From Gilvimarinus chinensis DSM 19667 (GTDB lineage Bacteria; Pseudomonadota; Gammaproteobacteria; Pseudomonadales; Cellvibrionaceae), in the NCBI RefSeq assembly GCF_000377745.1, contig NZ_KB898708.1:388814-452813 (forward strand): a stretch of DNA of 64,000 nucleotides. The letters run 5' to 3'. Below the pieces are notes generated by a model. The model ran no database searches. It was not told where the DNA came from and saw nothing but the letters and a program-made list of their open reading frames with translations. Both the position numbers and the translations under genes were made by a program. The stretch's first letter is position 1; each line of letters opens with the position of its first letter. Of the stretch, positions 48,953 to 57,567 are shown one piece after another.

Positions 48953-49009
48953 CTCCACTGAGTTAAAGAAATTATTGCGCAGCGATACTCTGCCCAGGTC
49001 AAATTCTCT

Positions 49010-49309
49010 TCAATTCCGTACACTCAACATTAAAGCGGCTGCACAACTGATGAGAATAACCACGCCGTAAAACAACAGAAGAGTGTCAGCGCTTGAAAAA
49101 CCACGGCCTATCAAAAATACCGCTGGGGTAGCAATGCCCCCCGACATAACCCCTATCAAAATAGACTGTTGCAGATTTGGCCGTAAATCTTGTTTTTGAA
49201 AAAGTCCGCAATGTGGGCAACCTACCGATTTTTCAGGGTCACGCCAATCCTCACAAAGGGCTTGCCGCGCAGTAAACGATTTTTGACAGCGAAGGCATTT
49301 ATAAGACAT
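49010..49309 (-). CDS. Zinc-ribbon membrane protein of unknown function
   Basis: 99 residues. The N-terminus has two CxxC pairs (YKCLRCQKS and VGCPHCGLF) forming a probable zinc ribbon, followed by two transmembrane helices (SILIGVMSGGIATPAVFLIG, TLLLFYGVVILISCAAALML). No family is recognised. It stands alone between the GH9 gene and the DUF6231 gene. The Cys pairs make it a likely real protein. Confidence 0.7.
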   Translation of the reverse strand: MSYKCLRCQKSFTARQALCEDWRDPEKSVGCPHCGLFQKQDLRPNLQQSILIGVMSGGIATPAVFLIGRGFSSADTLLLFYGVVILISCAAALMLSVRN

Positions 49310-49388
49310 TACTATCCTTAATTATTATCTGTGTGTCGTTTCTCATCCCAAACCTAAGTGAAGCTGCGCCTATTTCTTAATCACACGC

Positions 49389-49871
49389 TCACCACCAGGC
49401 TTTATTCCACATGTGCGGGTTGGCCCAGTGCTGCGGATTATTCCAGGTGCGCTTATGGTTGTAATTGTTAATGTTATACGTATAAAGCGTAAAAGCCTGC
49501 GAATCGGTTTCACTTGCAAACTTTTCCTGCCGTTTAAATCCTAAGCCAATAAAATCTCGATCAGTCCAACCACTGTCATCACTCACCAGCACCGCTATTT
49601 GCCGCGTGCCATAGTTACGCAATAAACCAATTAATGTTTGGCCCTGCTGAAAATCCAACTGTTCCAACGCATCCGTTACCAGCGCCAAATCCTGAATTTT
49701 AGAAAGTGACAAAGCTTTGGCCGCAGCCTCCGGCGTCAGAACACTCACATCGCACGGCTGATGCTCTGCCCAACGCTGCGCTAACTGTTTACCGAGTTCA
49801 CCCAAGGCAACCATTGCTTTGGGTTGGCAGCTATCAATTACGGTGGCTAAGGCTTGGCTGGGGCTAGACAT
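49389..49871 (-). CDS. DUF6231-like protein
   Basis: About 160 residues; ATG 49871 (MSSPSQALATV) or ATG 49880, neither with a clear Shine-Dalgarno sequence. The body looks like a Rossmann-type fold (PKAMVALGELGKQLAQRW, LALVTDALEQLDFQQGQTLIGLLRNYG, QIAVLVSDDSGW). The C-terminus is striking: a tail rich in Asn, His and Trp (NNYNHKRTWNNPQHW and ANPHMWNKAWW). The function is unknown; the family assignment is from recall of this tail. Confidence 0.7.
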   Translation of the reverse strand: MSSPSQALATVIDSCQPKAMVALGELGKQLAQRWAEHQPCDVSVLTPEAAAKALSLSKIQDLALVTDALEQLDFQQGQTLIGLLRNYGTRQIAVLVSDDSGWTDRDFIGLGFKRQEKFASETDSQAFTLYTYNINNYNHKRTWNNPQHWANPHMWNKAWW

Positions 49872-49883
49872 AAAAAACATCAA

Positions 49884-50223
49884 CTTTGTGGGTTTAAATC
49901 AGTATCACATTGTTTTGTATGCAATCACAAGAATGGCTTTTAAAGCTTGAGCAGACTCTAAATCGCAGACTTCCTGTAGACTGAAAGAGCAACCATCGAA
50001 ACGATAACGCTTAGGTTGCCAACTCCGAAAGTATTTTTTGTCAGTTGCTACAGACCAAGGGTTCCGCCTGCAATACACAATCAGCTAAACAGCACTGCAT
50101 TTAAATAAACCTGTTGATGCCGCTGTCTTAGCAAAAACTCTCTCGTCCATGATTCATTTTGTACCGCCTACACAACTCCAGATGTTTTTGACTCTCGAGC
50201 GCTTTATAGCTAGCCAAAGTGTA
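49884..50223. other. Intergenic region, no gene seen
   Basis: 340 bases between the DUF6231 gene and the convergent-side end of the LysE gene. No coding frame with family resemblance, no tRNA and no strong hairpin were found. Confidence 0.5.
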
Positions 50224-50841
50224 TTAGTGACGCCATGCCAGATAAGCACCTGCGGCCATCATAATTGAACCAGCGCCTTGGTTTAACCGCTGCACCGCTG
50301 AGGCGGAGGTAAAAAGTCGCCTCGCTTTTGCAGCGAACACAGCAATGCTCAGTAACCCAGCCATTAGCGCCACGAAGGTCAGCACCGAGGCCAGTGCAAT
50401 ATCGCGCCCACTTAATACACTTAAGTCCATAAACGTGGGTAAAAATGCAATGTAGAAAAGGATAACCTTTGGGTTCGAGGCTGAAATAAGAAACCCCTGC
50501 AAAAAGCTCATCGCCCCATCCGCAGGATCAGCCTGTTTATTGGCAGCCCTTAGCTGCGCTGGCGCCTTCCACATCTTCCAGCCCAGGTAAATAAGATAAG
50601 CAGCGCCCATAAAACGAATTACCGTAAACAACTCACTCCAATGGGTCGCCATGGCAGCCAGCCCCACACAAGCAGCTACCAGATAAAGAATGTCGCTGAT
50701 GACCATACCCAACGCGAGAAACCCGCAAGAACCAGCCCCCGACACCAGCGCCCGAGCCATAATCGCAAACACACCAGGCCCCGGCGTTACCCCAAACACT
50801 AACACCGCCAGAAAAAACGACAGCGCACTTTCTACACTCAT
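50224..50841 (-). CDS. LysE/RhtB-family amino-acid exporter
   Basis: 205 residues, six hydrophobic segments. VFGVTPGPGVFAIMARALVSGAG at the N-terminus carries the LysE-family GPG motif, and FLISASNPKVILFYIAFLPTF is the second conserved stretch. These proteins export amino acids (homoserine, threonine, leucine, lysine) across the inner membrane; the substrate cannot be told from sequence. It is a single gene, facing away from hipBA. Confidence 0.92.
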   Translation of the reverse strand: MSVESALSFFLAVLVFGVTPGPGVFAIMARALVSGAGSCGFLALGMVISDILYLVAACVGLAAMATHWSELFTVIRFMGAAYLIYLGWKMWKAPAQLRAANKQADPADGAMSFLQGFLISASNPKVILFYIAFLPTFMDLSVLSGRDIALASVLTFVALMAGLLSIAVFAAKARRLFTSASAVQRLNQGAGSIMMAAGAYLAWRH

Positions 50842-51080
50842 ACTTAAGCCTTAAAACAGTAAAACTCTTATCAATGACACTAGCGGCTCAACTTTCGGTG
50901 GCTACAAATACCCGACATCAGCAGCTCGGCGAGCTTAATCCATTTGGCGTCTGTTTAGTGGTAATTGCCGTGGTATAACTAAAATAGGAAAACCTTATCC
51001 AAGGAGTATAAGATCCAACTTAATGAACACTAACACGAAAAACTCTGACAAAGTACTAAAATAAGAACCTATACAAACAT

Positions 51081-51104
51081 GCACAAAAGTGCTATTTTTT
51101 GCAC
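51081..51104. promoter_or_regulatory. Candidate HipB operator
   Basis: Overlapping inverted repeats GCAC-aaaa-GTGC (51081-51092) and GTGC-tatttttt-GCAC (51089-51104), 44 bases before the hipB ATG and just after a weak promoter-like CTGACA ... TATACA (51045-51075, spacer 19). The spacing fits autorepression by a HipB dimer. Confidence 0.45.
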
Positions 51105-51147
51105 ATTAACTTCAAAAAATGCCATTAAATCCCGATTTAAGGACATT

Positions 51148-51465
51148 ATGAAAAGAAAAAACATAACCGCCGACGAACTGGGCGAACGCTTAAAGCAGGC
51201 TCGTCTCAACTTGGACTTAACCCAGGTTGAGACCGCCGAACGAGCGGGTGTAAGCCGCAAAGCGGTGCTCAACGCCGAAAAAGGCCAGGCCACGCTGGAG
51301 GTATTTGTGGCTATTATGCACGCCCTGGGGTTGGCCGCGCAGCTCGATAGCTTCTTGCCGCCCCCGCCCGTCTCGCCGGTGCAGCTGGCAAAACTGCAGG
51401 GCAAAAAGCGCAAACGTGCCTCTGGCAGCCGTAAAGACGAACATCAGGAGCCAAGCACATGGTAA
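51148..51465 (+). CDS. hipB: HipB-type antitoxin (XRE helix-turn-helix)
   Basis: 105 residues from the ATG at 51148, with AAGGA just upstream; an earlier frame from 51079 runs through the operator-like repeats. The XRE HTH is LGERLKQARLNLDLTQVETAERAGVSRKAVLNAEKG (about residues 11-46). A Pro-rich stretch (LPPPPVSPVQ) and a basic tail (GKKRKRASGSRKDE) follow. It would repress its own operon and neutralise HipA. It overlaps hipA by 7 bases. Confidence 0.88.
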   Translation: MKRKNITADELGERLKQARLNLDLTQVETAERAGVSRKAVLNAEKGQATLEVFVAIMHALGLAAQLDSFLPPPPVSPVQLAKLQGKKRKRASGSRKDEHQEPSTW

Positions 51466-52775
51466 TGGAAGTGGTGGCGGTCACCTACGGTGAACACGAT
51501 GTCGGCGCGGTAAGCTTTGACACCGATACCGGTCTTGGCGCGTTTGAATACACCAAGGGCTTTATTAACACCGGCATCGAGCTATCGCCCCTGAAAATGC
51601 CGCTGGCCCAGCGCATTTACACCTTTCCCGAGCTGGACTTTCACACCTTTAAAGGCCTGCCGGGAATGATTGCCGACTCGCTGCCCGACGACTTTGGCAA
51701 CGCCGTACTGAACGCCTGGGTAGCAAGCCAGGGTAAACAAACCGCCGACATTACTCCGCTGCAAAGATTGCAATACACGGGCCGCCGAGGCATGGGCGCG
51801 CTGGAGTACCACCCCGCCACCCGCTTAAAAAGCCTCAACGCCTCCACCCCGGTTGAGGTGGAATCGCTGGTGGCCATTGCTCAGGAAATTCTCGACCAAC
51901 GTGAGGAGTTTAAGGTATCGCTGCAAAGCGATGGCAGCGATGAACGCGAAGCCATGCTGGCGCTGCTATCTGTGGGCATGAGCGCTGGCGGCGCAAGACC
52001 CAAAGCGGTGCTCGCATTTAATAAAGATTTTACTCAGGTACGTTCGGGGCAGGCACGAGTACCGGAAGGATTTGACCACTACATCATGAAATTTGACGGC
52101 GTCAGCGAACACAACGCCGACCGAGAAACCTTTGGCGATCCCATGGGTTTTGGCGCCATGGAGTATGTGTACTACTTAATGGCGACAAGCTGCGGCATTA
52201 ATATGATGCCCTGCCATTTAATTAACGAAGGCGAGCGCCGCCACTTTATTACCCAGCGTTTTGACCGCACAGGCAACCAGAAAATACACGTACAAACCCT
52301 GAACGGGCTGGCCCACGTTAACTACAAAGTGCCCGGCTCGTTCTCTTACGCCGAATTATTTGAAGTGGCACGGCAGCTGAAACTGCCTGCGGAAGACGCC
52401 GAACAACTGCTAAAGCGTTTGGTGTTTAATGTTGTCGCGCGCAACCACGACGACCACGCCAAAAACTTCGCCTTTACCCTGCAAAACAACACCTGGCGCC
52501 TGGCACCTGCCTACGACATCGCCTACAGCTACAAACCCGGCAGCCGCTGGGTTAACAGCCACTGGATGAGTTTGAACGGCAAACGCGACCATTTTACCCG
52601 CGACGACTTGTACAGCCTGAGTCAAATAAGCCCCCTATTCACCCGCAAGAAAATCGACCAAACGTTAGAGCAAACCTACGACAGCGTAAGCGAATGGAAA
52701 AAACTCGCCACCGAACATGCCGTGCCCAAAAGTTTGATTCAAGAAATTGAGGGGCATTTTAGATTGAATTTATAA
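51459..52775 (+). CDS. hipA: HipA-family serine/threonine kinase toxin
   Basis: 438 residues, typical length. N-terminal HipA_N region (VGAVSFDTDTGLGAFEY, ADSLPDDFGNAVLNAW), RRGMGALEY, the ATP-binding ARPKAVLAFNK and YIMKFDG, then catalytic NHDDHAKNFAFTL and metal-binding WRLAPAYDIAYS. E. coli HipA phosphorylates glutamyl-tRNA synthetase and causes growth arrest; the target here is unknown. GGAG lies eight bases before the ATG. Being chromosomal and next to an antitoxin, it is a type II toxin-antitoxin pair. Confidence 0.92.
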   Translation: MVMEVVAVTYGEHDVGAVSFDTDTGLGAFEYTKGFINTGIELSPLKMPLAQRIYTFPELDFHTFKGLPGMIADSLPDDFGNAVLNAWVASQGKQTADITPLQRLQYTGRRGMGALEYHPATRLKSLNASTPVEVESLVAIAQEILDQREEFKVSLQSDGSDEREAMLALLSVGMSAGGARPKAVLAFNKDFTQVRSGQARVPEGFDHYIMKFDGVSEHNADRETFGDPMGFGAMEYVYYLMATSCGINMMPCHLINEGERRHFITQRFDRTGNQKIHVQTLNGLAHVNYKVPGSFSYAELFEVARQLKLPAEDAEQLLKRLVFNVVARNHDDHAKNFAFTLQNNTWRLAPAYDIAYSYKPGSRWVNSHWMSLNGKRDHFTRDDLYSLSQISPLFTRKKIDQTLEQTYDSVSEWKKLATEHAVPKSLIQEIEGHFRLNL

Positions 52776-52858
52776 GTCATACCCGATACAACAAAAGCGG
52801 GCAAAAACTACGGATAAAGATATAGCCGCTACTGCGCAAACCCTTTCCCCACCCAAGA

Positions 52859-53440
52859 TCAATTTGGTTGCCCTGCAGTCAACCGACCCAGCCAATATTC
52901 GGATTTTTCATCAGAGTGGCCGTCCCAATGTTGATTGCTGTACAAGTAATACAAGCGCGAAGCGGCTGCCTCGTTACCATTGTTCGCGGCTTTCACATAA
53001 GCTTTGCTAGCAAGGTCAAAATCATCACGCTGAGAGAGGAAATCACCGTAAGACAGGCAGGCCGAGTAAAAGTTATTTTCACACTCGCGCGCCATAAACA
53101 TTTCGTATTTTGACTTGAACTGTTCACGGGTTACTTCAGGCAGACATTGGGTTGCCGCTTCGTCCACACACATCAAATCACCCAGGGCCGATTCGTAGAG
53201 ACTATAAAGAACCTCTCGCGTATTATTACTCTCTAAATGATCGATGAAAGTTAGACTCGTGGAGAAATCAACCTGCCGCTCCATACGGCTCCCCTCGGTA
53301 AGATTTTCCATGCTTTCCGCCGTCATATCTAATAAAAATCGGCTAACAAACACCTCACGAACGATCGATAAAGCCAACAAAGACAAAAGTACAAGAATAG
53401 CGGCTGTCTTTAACGTCTCCTTGTCAGTTCTGATTTTCAC
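52859..53440 (-). CDS. Membrane-anchored protein with Sel1/TPR-like repeat
   Basis: 193 residues. One N-terminal transmembrane helix (TAAILVLLSLLALSIVREVFV), a linker, then an extracytoplasmic helical part with Cys residues (LMCVDEAATQCLPEV, RECENNFYSACLSYGDFL) and one Sel1-like unit (DDFDLASKAYVKAANNGNEAAASRLYYLY). It probably acts in the periplasm; function unknown. It converges with hipA. Confidence 0.7.
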   Translation of the reverse strand: MKIRTDKETLKTAAILVLLSLLALSIVREVFVSRFLLDMTAESMENLTEGSRMERQVDFSTSLTFIDHLESNNTREVLYSLYESALGDLMCVDEAATQCLPEVTREQFKSKYEMFMARECENNFYSACLSYGDFLSQRDDFDLASKAYVKAANNGNEAAASRLYYLYSNQHWDGHSDEKSEYWLGRLTAGQPN

Positions 53441-53486
53441 CCCCTAATACCTCACAATATGATTGCCGCAAACAGATTTAACTGAA

Positions 53487-53735
53487 TTAAGCCCGTAGCC
53501 GAGAAAGGCAACGAGAAATCTGCCCAAGCCTGACTTTGGCACACCCGAGGCCCCTGCGAGCGAGCCGAATGGAAATCGATTGGAGTGAGGGAACCCGCAT
53601 AGCTACATGGATGTAGTGTAGTAGAGCAACGCAGGAGCAGTTGCCGAGGGCCGCGAACCGGGGTGGGCTTTTCTTTTCGTTAGATTTCTTTTTCCCACAA
53701 AAAAGAAAAGTAACTCGCCCGCCCGGCGACTCGGG
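53487..53735. repeat. Structured intergenic repeat (putative dispersed element)
   Basis: About 250 non-coding bases of a type I recall, without being able to check, in intergenic regions of many gammaproteobacteria. Segments include CGAATGGAAATCGATTGGAG and, at the right end, GTTAGATTTCTTTTT-CCCAC-AAAAAAGAAAAGTAAC, a near-perfect hairpin bordered by G/C-rich complementary arms (CCGGGGTGGGC and CGCCCGCCCGG). Together with flanking bases it fills the gap between the genes at 52859 and 53774. Confidence 0.55.
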
Positions 53736-53739
53736 CAAA

Positions 53740-53764
53740 TAAAAAGCCCGCTGCGTTCAGCAGC
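53740..53764 (-). terminator. Weak terminator of the AsmA-like gene
   Basis: On the minus strand GCTGC-TGAAC-GCAGC is followed by GGGCTTTTTATTT. The stem is short and four bases separate it from the T-run. Confidence 0.45.
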
Positions 53765-53773
53765 CCCTATACT

Positions 53774-54529
53774 TTACTGCCCCAACAACCCACGCAACTG
53801 CTTCGCTTTTTCTTTATCTTCGTCTGACAAATTCTCTTCAATCGCTTTTTGCGCGGCATCTTGAGCACGGGACTTTAATTCAGCCTCGGCGCGGTCGCGC
53901 GCTTTATCGATCAATGGCTGAACAATGGCTTTAGCCAGCTGCGGCCCGGTTAAGCCGGTTTCACGGTCGCCCAGGTTAGTGCGACTAAAATCTTTAAGAG
54001 TGACACTCTGGTTATCGTACTGAGGCGAAATTAGGTCCATAGAAATATCGGTAAAGCTCAGCTTTTCCACCATAAAGCGCGGCGCGGGGCCGGAGGATTC
54101 CGATGCGGTTTCCTGTTGCGAACCGCCTTGGTTTAAGCGCTGCATCAACTCTTGAATATTGGTTTGCGCGATACCTTTGTCTTCCACCGTTAACTGTGCA
54201 CCATCGATTAAAATTTCGTCGATCACGATCACCGGGTCACGCAAGGTGGTGGGCTCAACCTGCAGAGCAACCTCATTTAATTGAAACAGGTAAGGCTCAT
54301 TAAAACCGTCCAGGTTGGCAATGGACAACCCGTGCAGCTCACCGCGCCCCTGTTTTAACTCAAAGTGCGTAGAATCCAGGCTGACTTCGGTTTGCAATAC
54401 CTCGGTGCCAATGCGCTCAATCGCACCCGCGACTATGGTGTCGAGGTTTTTAAGCAAATAATAAATACCGCCGCCGATTAACAAAAACAGCACCAGCAAA
54501 ATAATCAGAATAATTTTTAACGCTTTCAT
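53774..54529 (-). CDS. AsmA/DUF748-like inner-membrane-anchored protein
   Basis: 251 residues. N-terminal helix ALKIILIILLVLFLLIGGGIYYLL, then a beta-rich region with the AsmA-type pattern of short repeats (VSLDSTHFELKQGRGELHGLSIANLDGF, EVALQVEPTTLRDPVIVIDEI). The C-terminus is a charged helix (RDRAEAELKSRAQDAAQKAIEEN). Short AsmA-like proteins are periplasmic and may bind lipids. The gene follows the coiled-coil gene by 29 bases on the same strand. Confidence 0.72.
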   Translation of the reverse strand: MKALKIILIILLVLFLLIGGGIYYLLKNLDTIVAGAIERIGTEVLQTEVSLDSTHFELKQGRGELHGLSIANLDGFNEPYLFQLNEVALQVEPTTLRDPVIVIDEILIDGAQLTVEDKGIAQTNIQELMQRLNQGGSQQETASESSGPAPRFMVEKLSFTDISMDLISPQYDNQSVTLKDFSRTNLGDRETGLTGPQLAKAIVQPLIDKARDRAEAELKSRAQDAAQKAIEENLSDEDKEKAKQLRGLLGQ

Positions 54530-54558
54530 GTCAGTCTTCCTTTGCCGAAAATTAGTGT

Positions 54559-54921
54559 TTAAGGAGCAGGCTGTGTTTGCGGCGCAGCTTGTTCAGCAGT
54601 AGCTGGCTCTTCATCCAAATGTTCCAGCGCCTCGCGGGCGCGATCCATCTCCGCTTCAACGGAGTTCACAATCGCATCCCAGCCCTGAACAATCACTTGA
54701 TTGGCTTTTTTAACCATGGCTCCCACCGAATCCTGTTCCATCTTTTTGATGGTGTTGCCCAGCGCTTCGGCCCGCGTCTGTAAAGCGGCCGACTGAGTTT
54801 CCAGCTCGGCCACCCGGGCGGTTAGCTGTAAATGCTGCTGGTAGCCCCAGTAGAGTGCCGCGCCCTGCGCCGACACCGCAATGACCAGTAAAATCAGAAG
54901 TAAACGCGCGAAAAAACCCAT
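54559..54921 (-). CDS. Single-pass membrane protein with coiled coil
   Basis: 120 residues from the ATG at 54921 (GGGGG eight bases upstream); an ATG two codons earlier at 54927 is possible, and the frame stays open to 55125 without support. Transmembrane helix FFARLLLILLVIAVSAQGAAL, then a coiled coil (LQLTARVAELETQSAALQTRAEAL), an amphipathic part and an Ala/Pro/Glu-rich end. Function unknown. It probably forms an operon with the AsmA-like gene. Confidence 0.65.
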   Translation of the reverse strand: MGFFARLLLILLVIAVSAQGAALYWGYQQHLQLTARVAELETQSAALQTRAEALGNTIKKMEQDSVGAMVKKANQVIVQGWDAIVNSVEAEMDRAREALEHLDEEPATAEQAAPQTQPAP

Positions 54922-55012
54922 ATTCATTCCCCCCAGGCAATGCGCCAATGCTGAAAAACGCCTATCATAACGCGCACCAAGCCATAAAACATAACCGTGA
55001 AAACAAGCTCTT

Positions 55013-56581
55013 ATGAATGATAGCTCTCTCGCCCTGAATTTACTGGGCATAATTGCCATCTTATTTACTGGTGTCATTGTCCTGACCGTCATCGCTGCGG
55101 CCATTATGTATGTGGTTGATGTCAATCAAAGCACGCACACCATTCGGCGCAACTACCCGGTTATTGGCCGGTTTCGTTATCTGTTTGAGCACTTGGGAGA
55201 GTTTTTTCGCCAGTACTTTTTTGCCATGGACCGAGAAGAGTTGCCCTTTAACCGCGCCGAGCGCGCCTGGGTATACCGCTCAGCCAAAAATGTGGACGCC
55301 AACGTCGCTTTTGGCTCGACCCGCGACTTAAGCAAAACCGGCGAGGTGATGTTTTTAAACTCTGCCTTTCCCACCCTGGAAAAAGACGCCGCCCTGCCCT
55401 CGGAGGTTATGGTGGGCCCTTACTGTCGCAAGCCCTACACCACCAGCTCCATTTTTAACATCAGCGGCATGAGCTTCGGCGCGCTATCTAAACCCGCTGT
55501 ACAAGCCCTGTCGGCAGGTGCGGCAAAAGCCGGATGCTGGTTTAACACCGGCGAAGGTGGCCTGTCGCCCTATCACCTGGAAGGCGGCGGCGATGTGGTG
55601 TTTCAAATAGGCACCGCAAAGTATGGCGTACGCAATCATGAAGGCCACTTGAGCGATGAACGCTTAAAGCATTTGGGCGAGCACGAGCAGGTCAAAATGA
55701 TTGAGATCAAGCTTAGCCAAGGGGCCAAACCGGGCAAAGGCGGTATTCTACCCGCCGAGAAAGTTTCGGCCGAAATATCCGCTATTCGCGGCATTCCCGA
55801 AGGCCATGCCTCCATCAGCCCCAACGGTCATCCGGATATTCGCTCGGTGGACGATTTGCTGGACATGATTGAGCATGTGCGCGAAGTCACTGGCAAACCC
55901 GTAGGTTTTAAAGCGGTTATCGGCAGCCAGCAGTGGCTGAAAGATTTAATCGCCGCAATAAAGCAGCGCGGCATTGATCGAGCGCCAGATTTTATCACCA
56001 TCGACAGCTGCGACGGCGGCACCGGCGCCGCGCCGCAACCACTGATGGATTATGTGGGCCTGCCACTGAAAGAAAGCCTGCCCTGGGTGTGCGATTTACT
56101 CCGACAGCACGGTCTGAAAGATCGAATTAAAGTCATTGCCTCGGGAAAACTGGTCACCCCTTCTAAGGTGGCCTGGGCGCTGGCCTGTGGTGCCGACTTT
56201 ACCGTCAGTGCGCGGGGGTTTATGTTCGCCCTGGGCTGCATTCAGGCCATGCAATGCCACAAAAACACCTGCCCCACAGGGGTCACCACCCACGACCCGA
56301 AACTGCAGCGCGGCCTGGTGCCCACCGATAAAGCCGAGCGTGTGGCCCACTACCAGCGCAATATGACTTACGGTGTTGGCCTTATCGCCCACGCTTGCGG
56401 TGTGGCCGAACCACGTGGTTTGCGCCGCGACCATGTACAAATTGTTATGGCATCGGGGTTATCAGCGCCGTTAAGTGAACTTCACCCCGAGCCTGTGACT
56501 CTGATAGACGATCACGACCAGGCGCACGCCAATAGCGCCGCACAAGCGAACAAAGAGGTACCCCATGAAAGCATCAATTAA
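55013..56581 (+). CDS. FMN-binding glutamate-synthase-family protein
   Basis: 522 residues. N-terminal transmembrane helix (LNLLGIIAILFTGVIVLTVIAAAIMYVV), then the FMN-binding barrel of the glutamate synthase large subunit: ISGMSFGALSKPAVQALSAGA, GEGGLSPYH, IDSCDGGTGAAPQPLMDYVG, and CHKNTCPTGVTTHDP with the iron-sulfur cysteine region. The glutaminase domain is absent, so it cannot be a classical GltB; the natural reaction of these stand-alone forms is not known. It overlaps the next gene by 17 bases. Confidence 0.88.
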   Translation: MNDSSLALNLLGIIAILFTGVIVLTVIAAAIMYVVDVNQSTHTIRRNYPVIGRFRYLFEHLGEFFRQYFFAMDREELPFNRAERAWVYRSAKNVDANVAFGSTRDLSKTGEVMFLNSAFPTLEKDAALPSEVMVGPYCRKPYTTSSIFNISGMSFGALSKPAVQALSAGAAKAGCWFNTGEGGLSPYHLEGGGDVVFQIGTAKYGVRNHEGHLSDERLKHLGEHEQVKMIEIKLSQGAKPGKGGILPAEKVSAEISAIRGIPEGHASISPNGHPDIRSVDDLLDMIEHVREVTGKPVGFKAVIGSQQWLKDLIAAIKQRGIDRAPDFITIDSCDGGTGAAPQPLMDYVGLPLKESLPWVCDLLRQHGLKDRIKVIASGKLVTPSKVAWALACGADFTVSARGFMFALGCIQAMQCHKNTCPTGVTTHDPKLQRGLVPTDKAERVAHYQRNMTYGVGLIAHACGVAEPRGLRRDHVQIVMASGLSAPLSELHPEPVTLIDDHDQAHANSAAQANKEVPHESIN

Positions 56582-57101
56582 ATGGCTGATAGCCATCACC
56601 TTACTCGCCAGCAGCGCCTCTTACGCGCAACAAAATGACAACCCGGATGCGGTCATCATCGACGATTTAAGCTGGACCGATGAGAGCTTTCTGTCGCAAC
56701 AGCGCGCCCGCATTGATCGGTTGGCGCGCGAGAATTTAGGCAGCCAAGTTCGCGGCGACAAATCCGATTTAAGCACCCTGCAGCGTATTATCGACCGCGA
56801 ACTGGTAGCCAAAGACGACACCATCACCCAACAGGCGCTGGGCGTGGTGTTGGGCGATGTCATGCTTAAAGACGAACAAGAACTGACCTGGAAAGTGTAC
56901 GAAGACAAGTTAGGTCGCTCACGCGCTTTGTGCGCCATGAGCGTAGAAGAGTGTTTGTTTCCGGTGACCATGCTGTCGCGCCGCATGCGTGTGGGGTTAA
57001 AACCGGACGTTAAAAAAGTGTACGTCGAAGCGCTGGACTTAATTGCCGAATCACTGCCTGCACTGCCCTATGGCGAGGTACGGGAATATAAGCCTTATTA
57101 A
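56565..57101 (+). CDS. Secreted DUF3806-like protein
   Basis: 178 residues with signal peptide (WLIAITLLASSASYAQQ). The mature part contains TLQRIIDRELVAKDDTITQQALGVVLGDVMLKDEQELTW and LCAMSVEECLFPVTMLSRRM, which resembles DUF3806; this assignment is from memory. Two Cys five residues apart could form a disulfide. It overlaps the glutamate-synthase-like gene, so it is translated from the same mRNA. Confidence 0.7.
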   Translation: MKASIKWLIAITLLASSASYAQQNDNPDAVIIDDLSWTDESFLSQQRARIDRLARENLGSQVRGDKSDLSTLQRIIDRELVAKDDTITQQALGVVLGDVMLKDEQELTWKVYEDKLGRSRALCAMSVEECLFPVTMLSRRMRVGLKPDVKKVYVEALDLIAESLPALPYGEVREYKPY

Positions 57102-57116
57102 CCGACTAAATCGGAT

Positions 57117-57151
57117 GCCTGATGGTCACTGCTAACGCACCAACATCAGGC
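57117..57151. terminator. Possible hairpin terminator between convergent genes
   Basis: GCCTGATG - 19-base loop - CATCAGGC, 8-bp stem, then GCCCTTTG. Position between convergent genes fits, but there is no long T-run on either strand. Confidence 0.4.
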
Positions 57152-57161
57152 GCCCTTTGCG

Positions 57162-57554
57162 TTACTCCAACTCCGCCTTAATTTTTTCGGCCTGCGCCGC
57201 CAACACCTTGGCATCGGCGGGTTTGGCATTGGCAAAATCCAGTTCGTTCATTTCATCCATCGGTACCAGATGCAGGTGCGTGTGCGGCACTTCTAACCCC
57301 GCGATCATCATGCCAACGCGGGTAGCGGGAAAAGCCTTTTGCAACGCCTTGGCCACCTTCTGGCTAATCACCGTTAAGTGCGCCAAGGTGTCGGCGGGTA
57401 AATCGTACCAGTGGTCAATTTCTTCACGGGGAATGACCAGCACGTGGCCATCTTTTAACGGCGCAATGGTCATAATAGCCACCGCGATATCGTCCTCGTA
57501 CACAAAATGGCCCGGCAATTCACCGGCGATGATTTTGCTGAATACACTTGCCAT
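57162..57554 (-). CDS. HIT-family nucleotide hydrolase/transferase
   Basis: 130 residues. The His triad is HTHLHLVPM (His-x-His-x-His) near residue 95, with N-terminal SVFSKIIAGELPGHFVYEDDIAVAIMTIAPLKDGHVLVIP. This is the Hint/HinT-like branch that hydrolyses nucleoside phosphoramidates or AMP-lysine type compounds. It lies 13 bases downstream of the gene at 57568 on the same strand. Confidence 0.92.
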   Translation of the reverse strand: MASVFSKIIAGELPGHFVYEDDIAVAIMTIAPLKDGHVLVIPREEIDHWYDLPADTLAHLTVISQKVAKALQKAFPATRVGMMIAGLEVPHTHLHLVPMDEMNELDFANAKPADAKVLAAQAEKIKAELE

Positions 57555-57567
57555 AAAAACCTCTACT

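Noticed and set aside
51023..51064. A 13-residue mini-frame (ATG to TAA) upstream of hipB with AAGGAG at 51001
   Set aside because: The spacing of 16 bases is too long for initiation and no conservation can be shown.
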